From contig NZ_LT629772.1 of the NCBI RefSeq assembly GCF_900105385.1, positions 372,001 through 436,000 on the forward strand: 64,000 nucleotides of DNA, written 5' to 3'. Source of the DNA: Microlunatus soli (lineage in GTDB: Bacteria > Actinomycetota > Actinomycetes > Propionibacteriales > Propionibacteriaceae). The notes under the pieces were generated by a model. It searched no databases and was not told the DNA's origin. It saw only the letters and a program-made list of their open reading frames with translations. Shown here in pieces: positions 1 to 7,574 of the stretch (position 1 is the stretch's first letter; every line of letters starts with the position of its first letter). The translations under genes were made by a program, and so were the position numbers.

Positions 1-393
1 GCGGCCACCGCTCGGTCGGCGGTGTCGGCCGGGGCACGATTGCTGGTCACGCCGACACTGGCCGAGGACGTGATCGAGACCGCCGGACGCTACGGCGCCG
101 CGACAGTGATCGGGACGGCGACACCGACCGAGATGCTGCGCGCCCAGACCTTGGGTGCCGATCTGGTCAAGGTGTTCCCGGCGAGCCAGTGGACTCCGAA
201 GACGCTGTCCGATGTGCTGCAGGCGCTGCCCCAACTGCGGTGTGTCCCGACCGGCGGTGTGTCGGCTGCCGACGCGGCCGACTGGATCGGAGCCGGAGCG
301 GTCGCCGTCGGCATCGGGTCGGCCCTGACCAAGGGCCCCGATCCGGCCGCGGCGGTGGCCGCCCTGTTGTCCGCGGTCCGATCGGCTCGGTAG
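1..393 (+). CDS. KDPG/KHG-type aldolase, 3' part (5' end outside window)
   Basis: Class I aldolase of the 2-keto-3-deoxy-6-phosphogluconate / 4-hydroxy-2-oxoglutarate family, which cleaves its substrate to pyruvate plus an aldehyde by a lysine Schiff base in the cytosol. The open frame runs from base 1 to a TAG at 391-393, so 130 codons of the C-terminal two thirds are visible. The segment LVKVFPAS contains the family's Schiff-base lysine, and the phosphate-binding GG turn is in CVPTGGVSAAD, followed by GAVAVGIGSAL. The gene converges on the hydratase at 464-1276. Together they suggest 2-keto acid (sugar acid) catabolism, but which aldehyde is released cannot be told from this fragment. Confidence 0.85.
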   Translation, partial: AATARSAVSAGARLLVTPTLAEDVIETAGRYGAATVIGTATPTEMLRAQTLGADLVKVFPASQWTPKTLSDVLQALPQLRCVPTGGVSAADAADWIGAGAVAVGIGSALTKGPDPAAAVAALLSAVRSAR

Positions 394-463
394 CCGTTAC
401 TCTCTCGCCAGCCCGTTCCTGGCCCAGCCCGTTCCCGGCGACAGCCGCGCATCGAGCAGCCGG

Positions 464-1276
464 TCAGCGCGGTGCGGCGGGTTGCAGCAGGCAGCGCAGC
501 TCCGGAAGATCACCGAACCTGATCACCGCCGACTGACCGGCGGCGGCCACGTGCACACCGGTGACCGCTCCGGTGGCGAAGTAGGTACCGCCGGGCACCG
601 AGCGCCCGCGCCGCCCGAGGATCGTCAAGGTCTGCGCCAGCGACGTGTGGATGCCGCCGGGGACGGCGGCGCCGGTGGCATCGCCGACCCGCCGACCGTC
701 GATCTCGGTGCTGACCGCGATCGTCGCCGGTTCTGTGCCGGCGGGGATCTCCGGACCGATGACCAGTCCGGCGTTGTTGCCGAAGTCCGAGGCGGTGACC
801 GCCGGACCGAGATCGTTGATCGTCTTCAGCGGGCTGCTGGCGATCTCGATCCCGGCGAAGATCGTCTGCGGCAGTGCTGCCGCATCGTCGGCGGTCCAGG
901 TCGCGGGCTCGGCCGCCGCATCGAGCCTGATCACGAACTCGGCCTCGACGGCGGCGAACCCATCGGCGTAGACCGGCATCGACACCGGATCGGCACCGCT
1001 GGGGGCAACGGAGTCCGCCCAGATCGGGCCGATCAACCGTTCGTCGCCGCCCGGGGTCCGCCGATCCGGGGCAATCAATCCGGCCTTCCATCCCGCCGGC
1101 CCGTCGACGTTCGATCCCTCACCCGGCGCCTTCTCATCCAGCCACAACGTGATCGCAGCATCCTGGATCGCGTAGGCCTGCTCAAGATCGACCGGCAGCG
1201 GACCCGGATAGTCCGGCAGGCCGGCAGCGCTGCGGCGAGCTTCGACGAACGCACGGGCAGGCAGGGTGATGTCCAC
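464..1276 (-). CDS. 2-keto-4-pentenoate hydratase / fumarylacetoacetate hydrolase-family protein
   Basis: 270 residues, full length for the MhpD/DmpE hydratase branch of the FAH superfamily, which uses a divalent metal and acts on 2-keto-enoic acids. N-terminal DLEQAYAIQDA and WKAGLIAP, and central FAAVEAEFVIRL and SDFGNNAGLVIGPE, match the hydratase layout. The EAEFVIRL segment carries acidic residues that normally bind metal. It faces the aldolase at 1-393 and lies downstream of the TetR gene at 1382-2005 in the same orientation, with about 105 bases between. A role in aromatic meta-cleavage or sugar-acid breakdown is inference; no dioxygenase is nearby. Confidence 0.75.
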   Translation of the reverse strand: MDITLPARAFVEARRSAAGLPDYPGPLPVDLEQAYAIQDAAITLWLDEKAPGEGSNVDGPAGWKAGLIAPDRRTPGGDERLIGPIWADSVAPSGADPVSMPVYADGFAAVEAEFVIRLDAAAEPATWTADDAAALPQTIFAGIEIASSPLKTINDLGPAVTASDFGNNAGLVIGPEIPAGTEPATIAVSTEIDGRRVGDATGAAVPGGIHTSLAQTLTILGRRGRSVPGGTYFATGAVTGVHVAAAGQSAVIRFGDLPELRCLLQPAAPR

Positions 1277-1381
1277 GCCCGTACCCTATCGACGATGTCG
1301 ATCGACTGATCATTGCGGCGTCGCGGACGGTGCCCGGAGCACCGCCGGTCGAGGGAGTGGCCAACCGGGTGCGGACCAAGA

Positions 1382-2005
1382 TCATCCGGCTCGAACTGCC
1401 GCGTCGACGGATCGTCGGGCGGAGTCTGGTTCGTCGCCGAACCCGATTGCCAGCCGATACATCATGTCGTTCAGCAGGTCGATGACGTGTTCTTCGGGCA
1501 AGGTGCCCGACAGCGCCAGGGTGCTGGCGCCGTGGCAGGCCGCCCAGATCTCCCCGGCCCAGCCGGCGCTCCGCGACGGGTCCGCGTCGGGGAAGGCGCC
1601 CTGGTCGATGCAGCGGCGTACCTGTCCGGTCAGCAGGTCGAAGACCTCTTGCCCGGCGTCGTCGCCCGGCGGCGGTCGATGGTTGAACATTGCCCGGTAC
1701 AGCTCCGGTGCGGCCAGGGCCGTCCGGAGGTAGACGGCGCCGGCGGCCACCAACGTTGCGACCGGGTCGGGATGTGCCGCCATCGATCGCAGGGCTGCCA
1801 CCAGGCGACCGAACCCCTCGCGGCGAACCTCGGCGTGCAGGTCGCTCATGCTGCCGAAGTGGGTGTAGATCCTCATCGTCGATGTTCCGACCTCCGCCGC
1901 CAGCCGACGGGTGGTCAGTCCGGCGGGTCCGTGCTCGGCAAGCAGCCGAGCAGCCGCCTCGATCAAGGCGTTCCGGACGGCCGGGTCGGCGGCGCGAGGA
2001 CTCAT
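1382..2005 (-). CDS. TetR-family transcriptional regulator
   Basis: 207 residues. The N-terminal helix-turn-helix spans about residues 28-52 (GLTTRRLAAEVGTSTMRIY followed by THFGS), the classic TetR DNA-binding signature. The C-terminal domain is alanine-rich and helical (AAGAVYLRTALAAPELYRAMF), of the TetR_C type that binds small ligands. The ATG at 2005 lies 38 bases from the start of the divergent VC0807-like gene. Auto-repression and control of that gene through the shared 2006-2043 region is the likely arrangement (inference). The hydratase gene downstream on the same strand may also be under its control. Confidence 0.85.
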   Translation of the reverse strand: MSPRAADPAVRNALIEAAARLLAEHGPAGLTTRRLAAEVGTSTMRIYTHFGSMSDLHAEVRREGFGRLVAALRSMAAHPDPVATLVAAGAVYLRTALAAPELYRAMFNHRPPPGDDAGQEVFDLLTGQVRRCIDQGAFPDADPSRSAGWAGEIWAACHGASTLALSGTLPEEHVIDLLNDMMYRLAIGFGDEPDSARRSVDAAVRAG

Positions 2006-2008
2006 GGG

Positions 2009-2037
2009 TTGACGCTAGCACAACGCTGATATATAAC
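2009..2037 (+). promoter_or_regulatory. Housekeeping-type promoter for a leaderless transcript
   Basis: TTGACG at 2009-2014 and TATAAC at 2032-2037 are separated by exactly 17 bases, a near-consensus sigma-70 promoter in otherwise GC-rich DNA. The expected start site, about 7 bases after the -10, falls on the ATG at 2044, so the mRNA of the VC0807-like gene is predicted to be leaderless, as is common in actinobacteria. The promoter fills the 38-base gap to the divergent TetR gene. Confidence 0.65.
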
Positions 2038-2043
2038 GATGGT

Positions 2044-2763
2044 ATGCCACCTTCCTGCGACGTTGCGGATGCTCCAGCGCCGGCCCCTGCGGCGTCCGCT
2101 TCCGGCCCCATGCCGGGATCGACGACGACCACGTCCGGTGTGGCGCGGCTGGCTGTCGACGTCGGGCTGCCGTTGGTCACGTACTACTCGTTGCACGCGT
2201 TCGGCGTATCCGATCGCGTCGCGCTGATCGCCGCCGCCGTAGCCGCCGGCGGACGGCTGCTGTGGGAGGCGCTGGCGCGTCGCCGGGTGACCTGGTTCGC
2301 AGCGGTGATGCTGGCCGTATTCGGCGCGGGGGTCCTGCTCACCTTCACCGGTGGGGATGCACGGATGATCCTTCTCAAGGACTCCGTCGGGACGGCGATG
2401 ATCGGCACCGTCTTTCTGCTCAGCCTGCTCGGACGCGAACCGTTCACGCTGTCGTCCTCGCACAGCTGGCGGCCCGGACAGGCCGAACAGCTGGCGGCGC
2501 TGTACGGCACCGTGCCCGGGGTCCGTCGAGCGTTCCGGATGACGACGCTCGGCTGGGGCCTGGGGATGCTGGGCGAGTCGGCACTCCGCGTGCCGCTGAT
2601 CTATCTGCTTCCCGTCGAGGTGATGGTCGGTCTGTCCAGCGCGCTGATGATCGCGGTGATGGCGACGCTGACCGCGTGGACCGTCGGCTATCTGGTCCGT
2701 TCGGCGCGGCGAACTCCGCAGCTTCGGGTGCTGCTGCCGACCGGGCGCGGATCTGTGCGTTGA
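2044..2763 (+). CDS. VC0807-like / DUF3159-like integral membrane protein
   Basis: 239 residues from the ATG at 2044, chosen because the promoter at 2009-2037 would start transcription there; the upstream extension of the frame overlaps the TetR gene and is not protein-like. A proline/alanine-rich N-terminus is followed by about five or six hydrophobic helices, including VDVGLPLVTYYSLHAFGVSD, TWFAAVMLAVFGAGVLLTF and VMVGLSSALMIAVMATLTAW. The order resembles the VC0807/DUF3159 membrane family, whose function is unknown. It is followed after one base by the YCII-like gene and is probably controlled by the divergent TetR. Confidence 0.7.
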   Translation: MPPSCDVADAPAPAPAASASGPMPGSTTTTSGVARLAVDVGLPLVTYYSLHAFGVSDRVALIAAAVAAGGRLLWEALARRRVTWFAAVMLAVFGAGVLLTFTGGDARMILLKDSVGTAMIGTVFLLSLLGREPFTLSSSHSWRPGQAEQLAALYGTVPGVRRAFRMTTLGWGLGMLGESALRVPLIYLLPVEVMVGLSSALMIAVMATLTAWTVGYLVRSARRTPQLRVLLPTGRGSVR

Positions 2764-2764
2764 C

Positions 2765-3313
2765 ATGGAGTTCCTGACCCATCACCGCGACCGCGCCGAT
2801 GCCGGCGAGCTGCGTGCCCGGCTGGTCGAGCGGCATTGGTCCTTCATGGATCGCTACGAACGTCAGCTGATCGCCCGAGGCCCGACCCTTGACCGCCTCA
2901 CCGGGCAGGCGACGGGAAGCGTTCATCTGGTCGAGCTGCCCAGTCCACGGGCCGCCCGCAACTTCGCGCTTGACGACCCCAACTACCAGGCGGGTGTGTC
3001 TCGCGACGTGCTGGTACGACGCTGGCAGAACCTGCTGGGCCGGACGATGTGGGAGTTCCCCGGAGGCGAGGACGGGCCGCATCGCTACTTCGTCCTGGGC
3101 CTGGCTCCGGCCGGCGACCTGGACGTCAGCCTGCCGGCCGATACCAGCGAGCTGATCGCGTACGGGCCGCTGCTGTCCGACGACGGAGGCACGCGGCTGG
3201 GCGTTGCGGCACTCGTCCGAGCCGCCGACCCGACGAGTGCTCGGCAACTGTTCGGCGACCAGGCGTACGCGACCGTCGAGGTCCATGACTGGGAGTTCGG
3301 TGGCCGGCCCTGA
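2765..3313 (+). CDS. YCII-like (dimeric alpha-beta barrel) protein, probably two copies of the fold
   Basis: 182 residues. The first half (MEFLTHHRDRADAGELRARL, HWSFMDRYERQLIARGPTL, SVHLVELPSPRAARNFALDD) matches a YCII-related ferredoxin-like fold: a short ligand-like protein with a transfer of prediction to a barrel dimer. The second half (RYFVLGLAPAGDL, LIAYGPLLSDDG, GVAALVRAADPTSARQLFG) looks like a second, diverged copy, so this may be an internally duplicated form. YCII proteins have a proposed His-Asp active site but mostly unknown substrates. The start is one base after the VC0807-like stop, indicating co-transcription. Confidence 0.6.
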   Translation: MEFLTHHRDRADAGELRARLVERHWSFMDRYERQLIARGPTLDRLTGQATGSVHLVELPSPRAARNFALDDPNYQAGVSRDVLVRRWQNLLGRTMWEFPGGEDGPHRYFVLGLAPAGDLDVSLPADTSELIAYGPLLSDDGGTRLGVAALVRAADPTSARQLFGDQAYATVEVHDWEFGGRP

Positions 3314-3477
3314 CAGCCCCTCGCCTCGCCCGTCGCAGCGAACTCTGGAACAGGAAGCAGAATGGTCAGCTCCGACCAGCAATACGCGACGCTTCGCCAG
3401 TGTTCGCACCGGATTCATGCGACTGTTGCCCCATCGGACACGCTGCGGTCGTCGGGCACCGGTGGACTCCGCTCATG

Positions 3478-4197
3478 GCTGCCCTGCCGTCGCACGAACT
3501 CGCCGGCCTGCTCGCCTCCGAGATCCGGCTGCTTCCCGCCGGTCATCGTGTCCCGAGCGAGCACACGATCATGGAGCGCTTCGCGGTCAGCCGCAGTACC
3601 GTGCGTGCCGCCATGAAGGAGCTGCAGGAGCAATATCTGGTCCGTCGGGTCCGCGGTGCCGGGACCTTCGTCAATCGTCGGATCGATTACGTGATCTCCA
3701 GGGACCGGCGGACAACGATGCAGGAGACCGCTGCCGCGACCGGTGCGCGGGTCCGCACCGTGATGATCGGCTCGGAGGAGCAGCCTGCGCCCGACGACAT
3801 CTCCGAGCTCCTCGATCTGCACGCCGGCAGTTCGCTGCACCGGATCACCCGACTCGGCTACGTTGACGACGCCGTCGTCAGCTGGGCCGAAGAGTGGGTA
3901 CCGCAGGACATCAGTCCGATCGGCAGCAGCGACCAGTTGGGGGTCGGCTTGCGCGCCATCGATTCGCTGGATCAACTCCTCCGCGGACTCGGCCACGATC
4001 CGGTCCGGTCCTGGTGTCGGATCGGCCTGGAGACCGCTCCCGAACCGATCCGAGACCGACTCGAACTGGACGGCCCGGGCCAGGCCTGGCTCGTGACAAG
4101 CCTCAGTCGCGATCGGAACAGTCGCCGTCCGCTGACCTGCGGCTCGACATGGAGCCGTCCGGACATGATCAGGATGGTCCTCGAACTCGAGGACTGA
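3478..4197 (+). CDS. GntR-family regulator, HutC/PhnF type (wHTH plus UTRA)
   Basis: 239 residues from the ATG at 3478 (MAALPSHELAG...). The frame continues to an ATG at 3400, but those 26 residues are cysteine-rich and not typical. The N-terminal winged helix contains HRVPSEHTIMERFAVSRSTV and the wing VRRVRGAGTFV, standard for GntR. The C-terminal UTRA domain follows: SLHRITRLGYVDDAVVSWAE, then DSLDQLLRGLG. UTRA regulators bind small effectors such as sugars, amino acids or phosphonates; the effector here is not evident. No obvious target operon is adjacent, since the next gene is convergent dprA. Confidence 0.75.
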   Translation, partial: AALPSHELAGLLASEIRLLPAGHRVPSEHTIMERFAVSRSTVRAAMKELQEQYLVRRVRGAGTFVNRRIDYVISRDRRTTMQETAAATGARVRTVMIGSEEQPAPDDISELLDLHAGSSLHRITRLGYVDDAVVSWAEEWVPQDISPIGSSDQLGVGLRAIDSLDQLLRGLGHDPVRSWCRIGLETAPEPIRDRLELDGPGQAWLVTSLSRDRNSRRPLTCGSTWSRPDMIRMVLELED

Positions 4198-4202
4198 GCG
4201 CG

Positions 4203-5282
4203 TCACCGTAATCGCCACCCGAACGGGCCCGACTCGATCATCCCCGCCTCGTCCAGCGAGGCCAGCTCGGCCAGACAGCGTTGCAGACTGACGTCGGCAA
4301 GCAACGCGATCTCCCCCGCGCTGCGATGACGCCGCCGCGGAACAGCCTCGTAGACCGCCAACCGGACCTCGTCGAACCGGTCCGTCGGTCTGCTTTCCCC
4401 GACCGGCAGCGGCGCCAGCCCGTCACCGGCCGCCGACAGCAGCTCCAGGGCCTCCGCTGCACTGGTGATCATGGCAGCCGCACCGTCGCGGATCAGCAGA
4501 TGCGGCGTCATCGACTGGGCCGAATGGATCGGCCCCGGCACCGCCATCAGCCGCCGATTGCACAGCGAGGCCCAGTTGGCGGTGTTGCGGGCACCGGATC
4601 GGATGGCGGCCTCCACCACGATCGTGCCGACCGTCATCGCCGCGATCAGCCGATTCCGGGACAGGAACCGCACGCGGGTCGGGTGTGCACCGGGTGGCAG
4701 TTCCGACACCACCAGATGATCACGGGCGATCGCGGCGAACAGCGAACTGTTGCTGGACGGATAGGAGACGTCCACGCCGCAGGCCAGCACCGCGATCGTC
4801 GGCCCGCCCGCGCCCAGGGCGCCGTGGTGCGCCGCGGCGTCGATGCCGAAGGCACCGCCGGACACCACCGTCCAGCCGGCGTCGGCGAGCTCGTAGCTGA
4901 TGTCGGTGGCGACCGCATCACCGTACGAACTGGAGGCTCGGGAACCGACCACCGCCACCGATCGCCGCAGCATTGCGGTCAGTTCGCCCGGCCCGCGCAG
5001 CCACAACCCGTACGGCATCCCGCCGCGCCGTTGGATCGGTTGATGACCGGACAGGTCGGCCAGTTGGTCGGGCCACTCGTCGTCGCCGGGGACGACGAAC
5101 CGGAACCGTCCGGCGGCGATCGCCGCCTGCAGGTCGGTCAGATCGAGCCGGCGTGCTCGTTCGGCCAGGGCCGGTCCCTGTTTGCCGGCGATGATGGAGC
5201 GCAGTACCTCGACCGGCCCGAGGCGCTCGACATCCAAAGCGACCGCCGGGTCGCCCGCATCGGCGACACAGCTCAGCGCCAT
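4203..5282 (-). CDS. dprA: DNA-processing protein DprA (Smf)
   Basis: 359 residues from the ATG at 5282; upstream codons to 5387 encode a charged, low-complexity stretch and are probably untranslated. DprA binds single-stranded DNA and loads RecA during transformation. The Rossmann core is clear: SVAVVGSRASSSYG, WTVVSGGAFGIDAAAHHGAL, VLACGVDVSYP and FLSRNRLIAAM. The C-terminal winged helix (DEVRLAVYEAVPRRRHRSAGEIA ...) is the DML1-like domain. One oddity is a VVEAAIRSGARNTANWA segment, which fits the usual phosphate-interacting loop. It is the last gene of the yraN-yifB-dprA block, in the order typical of actinobacteria. Confidence 0.92.
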   Translation of the reverse strand: MALSCVADAGDPAVALDVERLGPVEVLRSIIAGKQGPALAERARRLDLTDLQAAIAAGRFRFVVPGDDEWPDQLADLSGHQPIQRRGGMPYGLWLRGPGELTAMLRRSVAVVGSRASSSYGDAVATDISYELADAGWTVVSGGAFGIDAAAHHGALGAGGPTIAVLACGVDVSYPSSNSSLFAAIARDHLVVSELPPGAHPTRVRFLSRNRLIAAMTVGTIVVEAAIRSGARNTANWASLCNRRLMAVPGPIHSAQSMTPHLLIRDGAAAMITSAAEALELLSAAGDGLAPLPVGESRPTDRFDEVRLAVYEAVPRRRHRSAGEIALLADVSLQRCLAELASLDEAGMIESGPFGWRLR

Positions 5283-5408
5283 CCGAGCTCGTCGCTGCCG
5301 GTCCTGCTCCTGATCTTGGTCGGCATCGGCGAGTTGATCACCGGCATCGCCGCGTTGATCATCTGCCGCGCGTACACCGGACTCCATGTCCGCCCCCGAT
5401 CCTGATCA

Positions 5409-6980
5409 TCAGACCACCCGCATCTGGGTCGCCGCCGAGCTCGATTCGCCGCGCCGCATCGCCAACGCGATCTGCAGTTCCTGACGACCCGGTCGATCGA
5501 CACCGGCCAGGTCGGCGAGCGTCCACGAGATCCGGAGTGTCTTGTCGACACCACGCGGGCTCAGCGCCCCGGTCGCAACCGCCCGGTCCAACATCTCGAT
5601 GCCGTCCGGCAGTGGCAGGTGCCGCCGCAGATAGGACCCGGCGATGTCGCCGTTGGTCCGCCAACTGGTGCCGGTCAGCCGATACTGCTGGCGGTCGCGG
5701 GCCTGCCGGACCCGGTCGGCCACCACCGAGGTCGGTTCACCGCGAGCCAGTGCGGCCTTCAGGAACGACTTCTTCATCGGCAGCAGCGTCTGCAGCAGGT
5801 CGATGCGATCTCTGATCGGACCGGACAGCCGCTCCCGATAGCGACGGATCGCCATCGGTGTGCATTCGCAGCGGCCGCCGGGCATCCCGGATTGGCCGCA
5901 CGGACACGGATTGGCGGCAAGCACCAACTGGAACCGGGCCGGGTAATGTGCCTCGGACTCGCTGCGGCCGATGGTCACCCGACCCGACTCCAACGGGGTC
6001 CGCAACGCCTCCAGCACCCGGCTGCTGAACTCCGGAGCCTCGTCCAGAAAGAGCACGCCGCGGTGGGCCCGGGAGATGGCGCCGGGTTTGGCCACCCGAT
6101 GACCGCCGCCGACCATGCTCGGCACCGAGGCCGAGTGGTGCGGCGCGGAGAACGGCGGCCGAGTGATCAGCCCATCCTCCAAGGCGATACCGGCCAACGA
6201 ATGGATGGCGGAGACCTCCAACGCCTCCGGCAGAGCAAGATCGGGAAGTAGACCGGGCAGCCGCTCGGCGAGCATCGTCTTGCCCACCCCCGGCGGCCCG
6301 TTGAAGAAGACGTGATGTCTGCCCGCGGCGGCAACCTCCAACGCCCACTTGGCATCCAGTTGCCCCGCCACATCCAACATGTCGAGCTGTCGGCGATCGA
6401 CCACCGGCCGAGGATCGGCGGGGCTCGCCCCGTCACCGGGATCGGGCGGTGGCGGCTCGGGCAACGGTTCTCCCCGGAGCAACGCGATCAGCTGCGCCAG
6501 GCTGGCGACGCCGAAGATCTCCAGCCCGTCGACCAGGCTTGCCTCTCCCGACTGCTGGTGCGGCACCACCGCCCGCCGAAACCCGTGCTGGGACGCGGCC
6601 AACAGCGCCGGCAACAATCCGCGGACCGGACGCACCCGTCCGTCGAGGCCCAGCTCGCCGAGGAACACCGTGTCGACAAGCTCCTTGGCCTTGAAAGCCT
6701 CGTCGGCTGCCAGCACCGCCGACACGATGCCCAGATCGTAGTGAGCACCCGCCTTCGGCAGACTCGCCGGACTGAGATTGATCGTGACCAACTTGTCCGG
6801 CCATCGCCTGCCGGAGTTGCTGATCGCCGCCTTGCACCGGTCCCGCGACTCGTACAACGCCGTGTCCGGTAATCCCACCAACACCGTCCGCGGCAACCCT
6901 GCACCAAGATCAGCTTCGATCTCGACAATCTTGCCCTCCAGGCCGACCAGCGCCACCGACCAGGAGCTCGCCAACGTCAT
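5409..6980 (-). CDS. YifB/ComM-family Mg-chelatase-like AAA+ ATPase
   Basis: 523 residues from the ATG at 6980 (MTLASSWSVALVGLEG), which overlaps the yraN stop by four bases; the longer open frame is a shadow of yraN. An N-terminal ChlI-type S5-like domain (VLVGLPDTALYESRDRCKAA, INLSPASLPKAG) is followed by the AAA+ module with Walker A GPPGVGKTML, Walker B GVLFLDEAPEF and a cysteine cluster NPCPCGQSG with C-C-C-type spacing further on. ComM is a hexameric helicase that extends branch migration during natural transformation. Genes on both sides (yraN, dprA) support a DNA-uptake or recombination role. Confidence 0.92.
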   Translation of the reverse strand: MTLASSWSVALVGLEGKIVEIEADLGAGLPRTVLVGLPDTALYESRDRCKAAISNSGRRWPDKLVTINLSPASLPKAGAHYDLGIVSAVLAADEAFKAKELVDTVFLGELGLDGRVRPVRGLLPALLAASQHGFRRAVVPHQQSGEASLVDGLEIFGVASLAQLIALLRGEPLPEPPPPDPGDGASPADPRPVVDRRQLDMLDVAGQLDAKWALEVAAAGRHHVFFNGPPGVGKTMLAERLPGLLPDLALPEALEVSAIHSLAGIALEDGLITRPPFSAPHHSASVPSMVGGGHRVAKPGAISRAHRGVLFLDEAPEFSSRVLEALRTPLESGRVTIGRSESEAHYPARFQLVLAANPCPCGQSGMPGGRCECTPMAIRRYRERLSGPIRDRIDLLQTLLPMKKSFLKAALARGEPTSVVADRVRQARDRQQYRLTGTSWRTNGDIAGSYLRRHLPLPDGIEMLDRAVATGALSPRGVDKTLRISWTLADLAGVDRPGRQELQIALAMRRGESSSAATQMRVV

Positions 6981-7369
6981 CGGTCGATCCCCGGAACATG
7001 CCGGACCTGCGGCTGCTGCCCGGGTAGCAGCAGGACGCCGATCGCGTCCATCCGCAGGTCGTCGGCGTGCTCGCCGGTGCTGGACAGCCACACCCCGGCG
7101 AGTTGGCGCAACCGCTGCCGTTTGGCGTAGGTGATCGCCTCCAGCGGGCTGCCGTAGCCCAGGCCGGCACGGGTCTTCACCTCGCAGAAGATGATCTTGC
7201 TGCGGCCCTCGTGCTCGATCCGGGCGATCAGGTCGATCTCCCCCGCCCGACAACGCCAGTTGCGCGCGACGATCCGATAACCCAGTGTTGTCAGGTAGTC
7301 CGCGGCAACGTCCTCACCGCGTCGTCCCAGGCTGTCGCGACCCTCGGTCCTCGATCTCGTGGTTGGCAT
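6977..7369 (-). CDS. YraN/UPF0102-family nuclease-like protein
   Basis: 130 residues from the ATG at 7369, which is preceded by a GAGGTGG Shine-Dalgarno sequence; this decides against the in-frame ATG at 7381 and the longer frame to 7495. The sequence shows the Holliday-junction-resolvase-like core of UPF0102: LGRRGEDVAADYLTTLGYRI, CRAGEIDLIAR and IIFCEVKTRAG, with E, D and E-x-K residues of the PD-(D/E)XK nuclease motif. The function in the cell is unproven. The gene overlaps yifB by four bases and heads the three-gene block. Confidence 0.88.
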   Translation of the reverse strand: MPTTRSRTEGRDSLGRRGEDVAADYLTTLGYRIVARNWRCRAGEIDLIARIEHEGRSKIIFCEVKTRAGLGYGSPLEAITYAKRQRLRQLAGVWLSSTGEHADDLRMDAIGVLLLPGQQPQVRHVPGIDR

Positions 7370-7574
7370 AGCCACCTCCATCGACACCCTAAGAACGGAT
7401 CGCGCACCTGGTTCAGCTGTGGACAACGCTTCGAGAGCGGTTTCGGCCTGTGGACAACTGCCCTGCACCGAACGCGGCAGCAACCGTCCGAGCACTCATC
7501 GGCGCCCGCAGCCCGCCCATCCGCAGACAGCCGACCACTGGTGCGGTGTTGGTCCGGGTTGTCACAGTGGGGTG

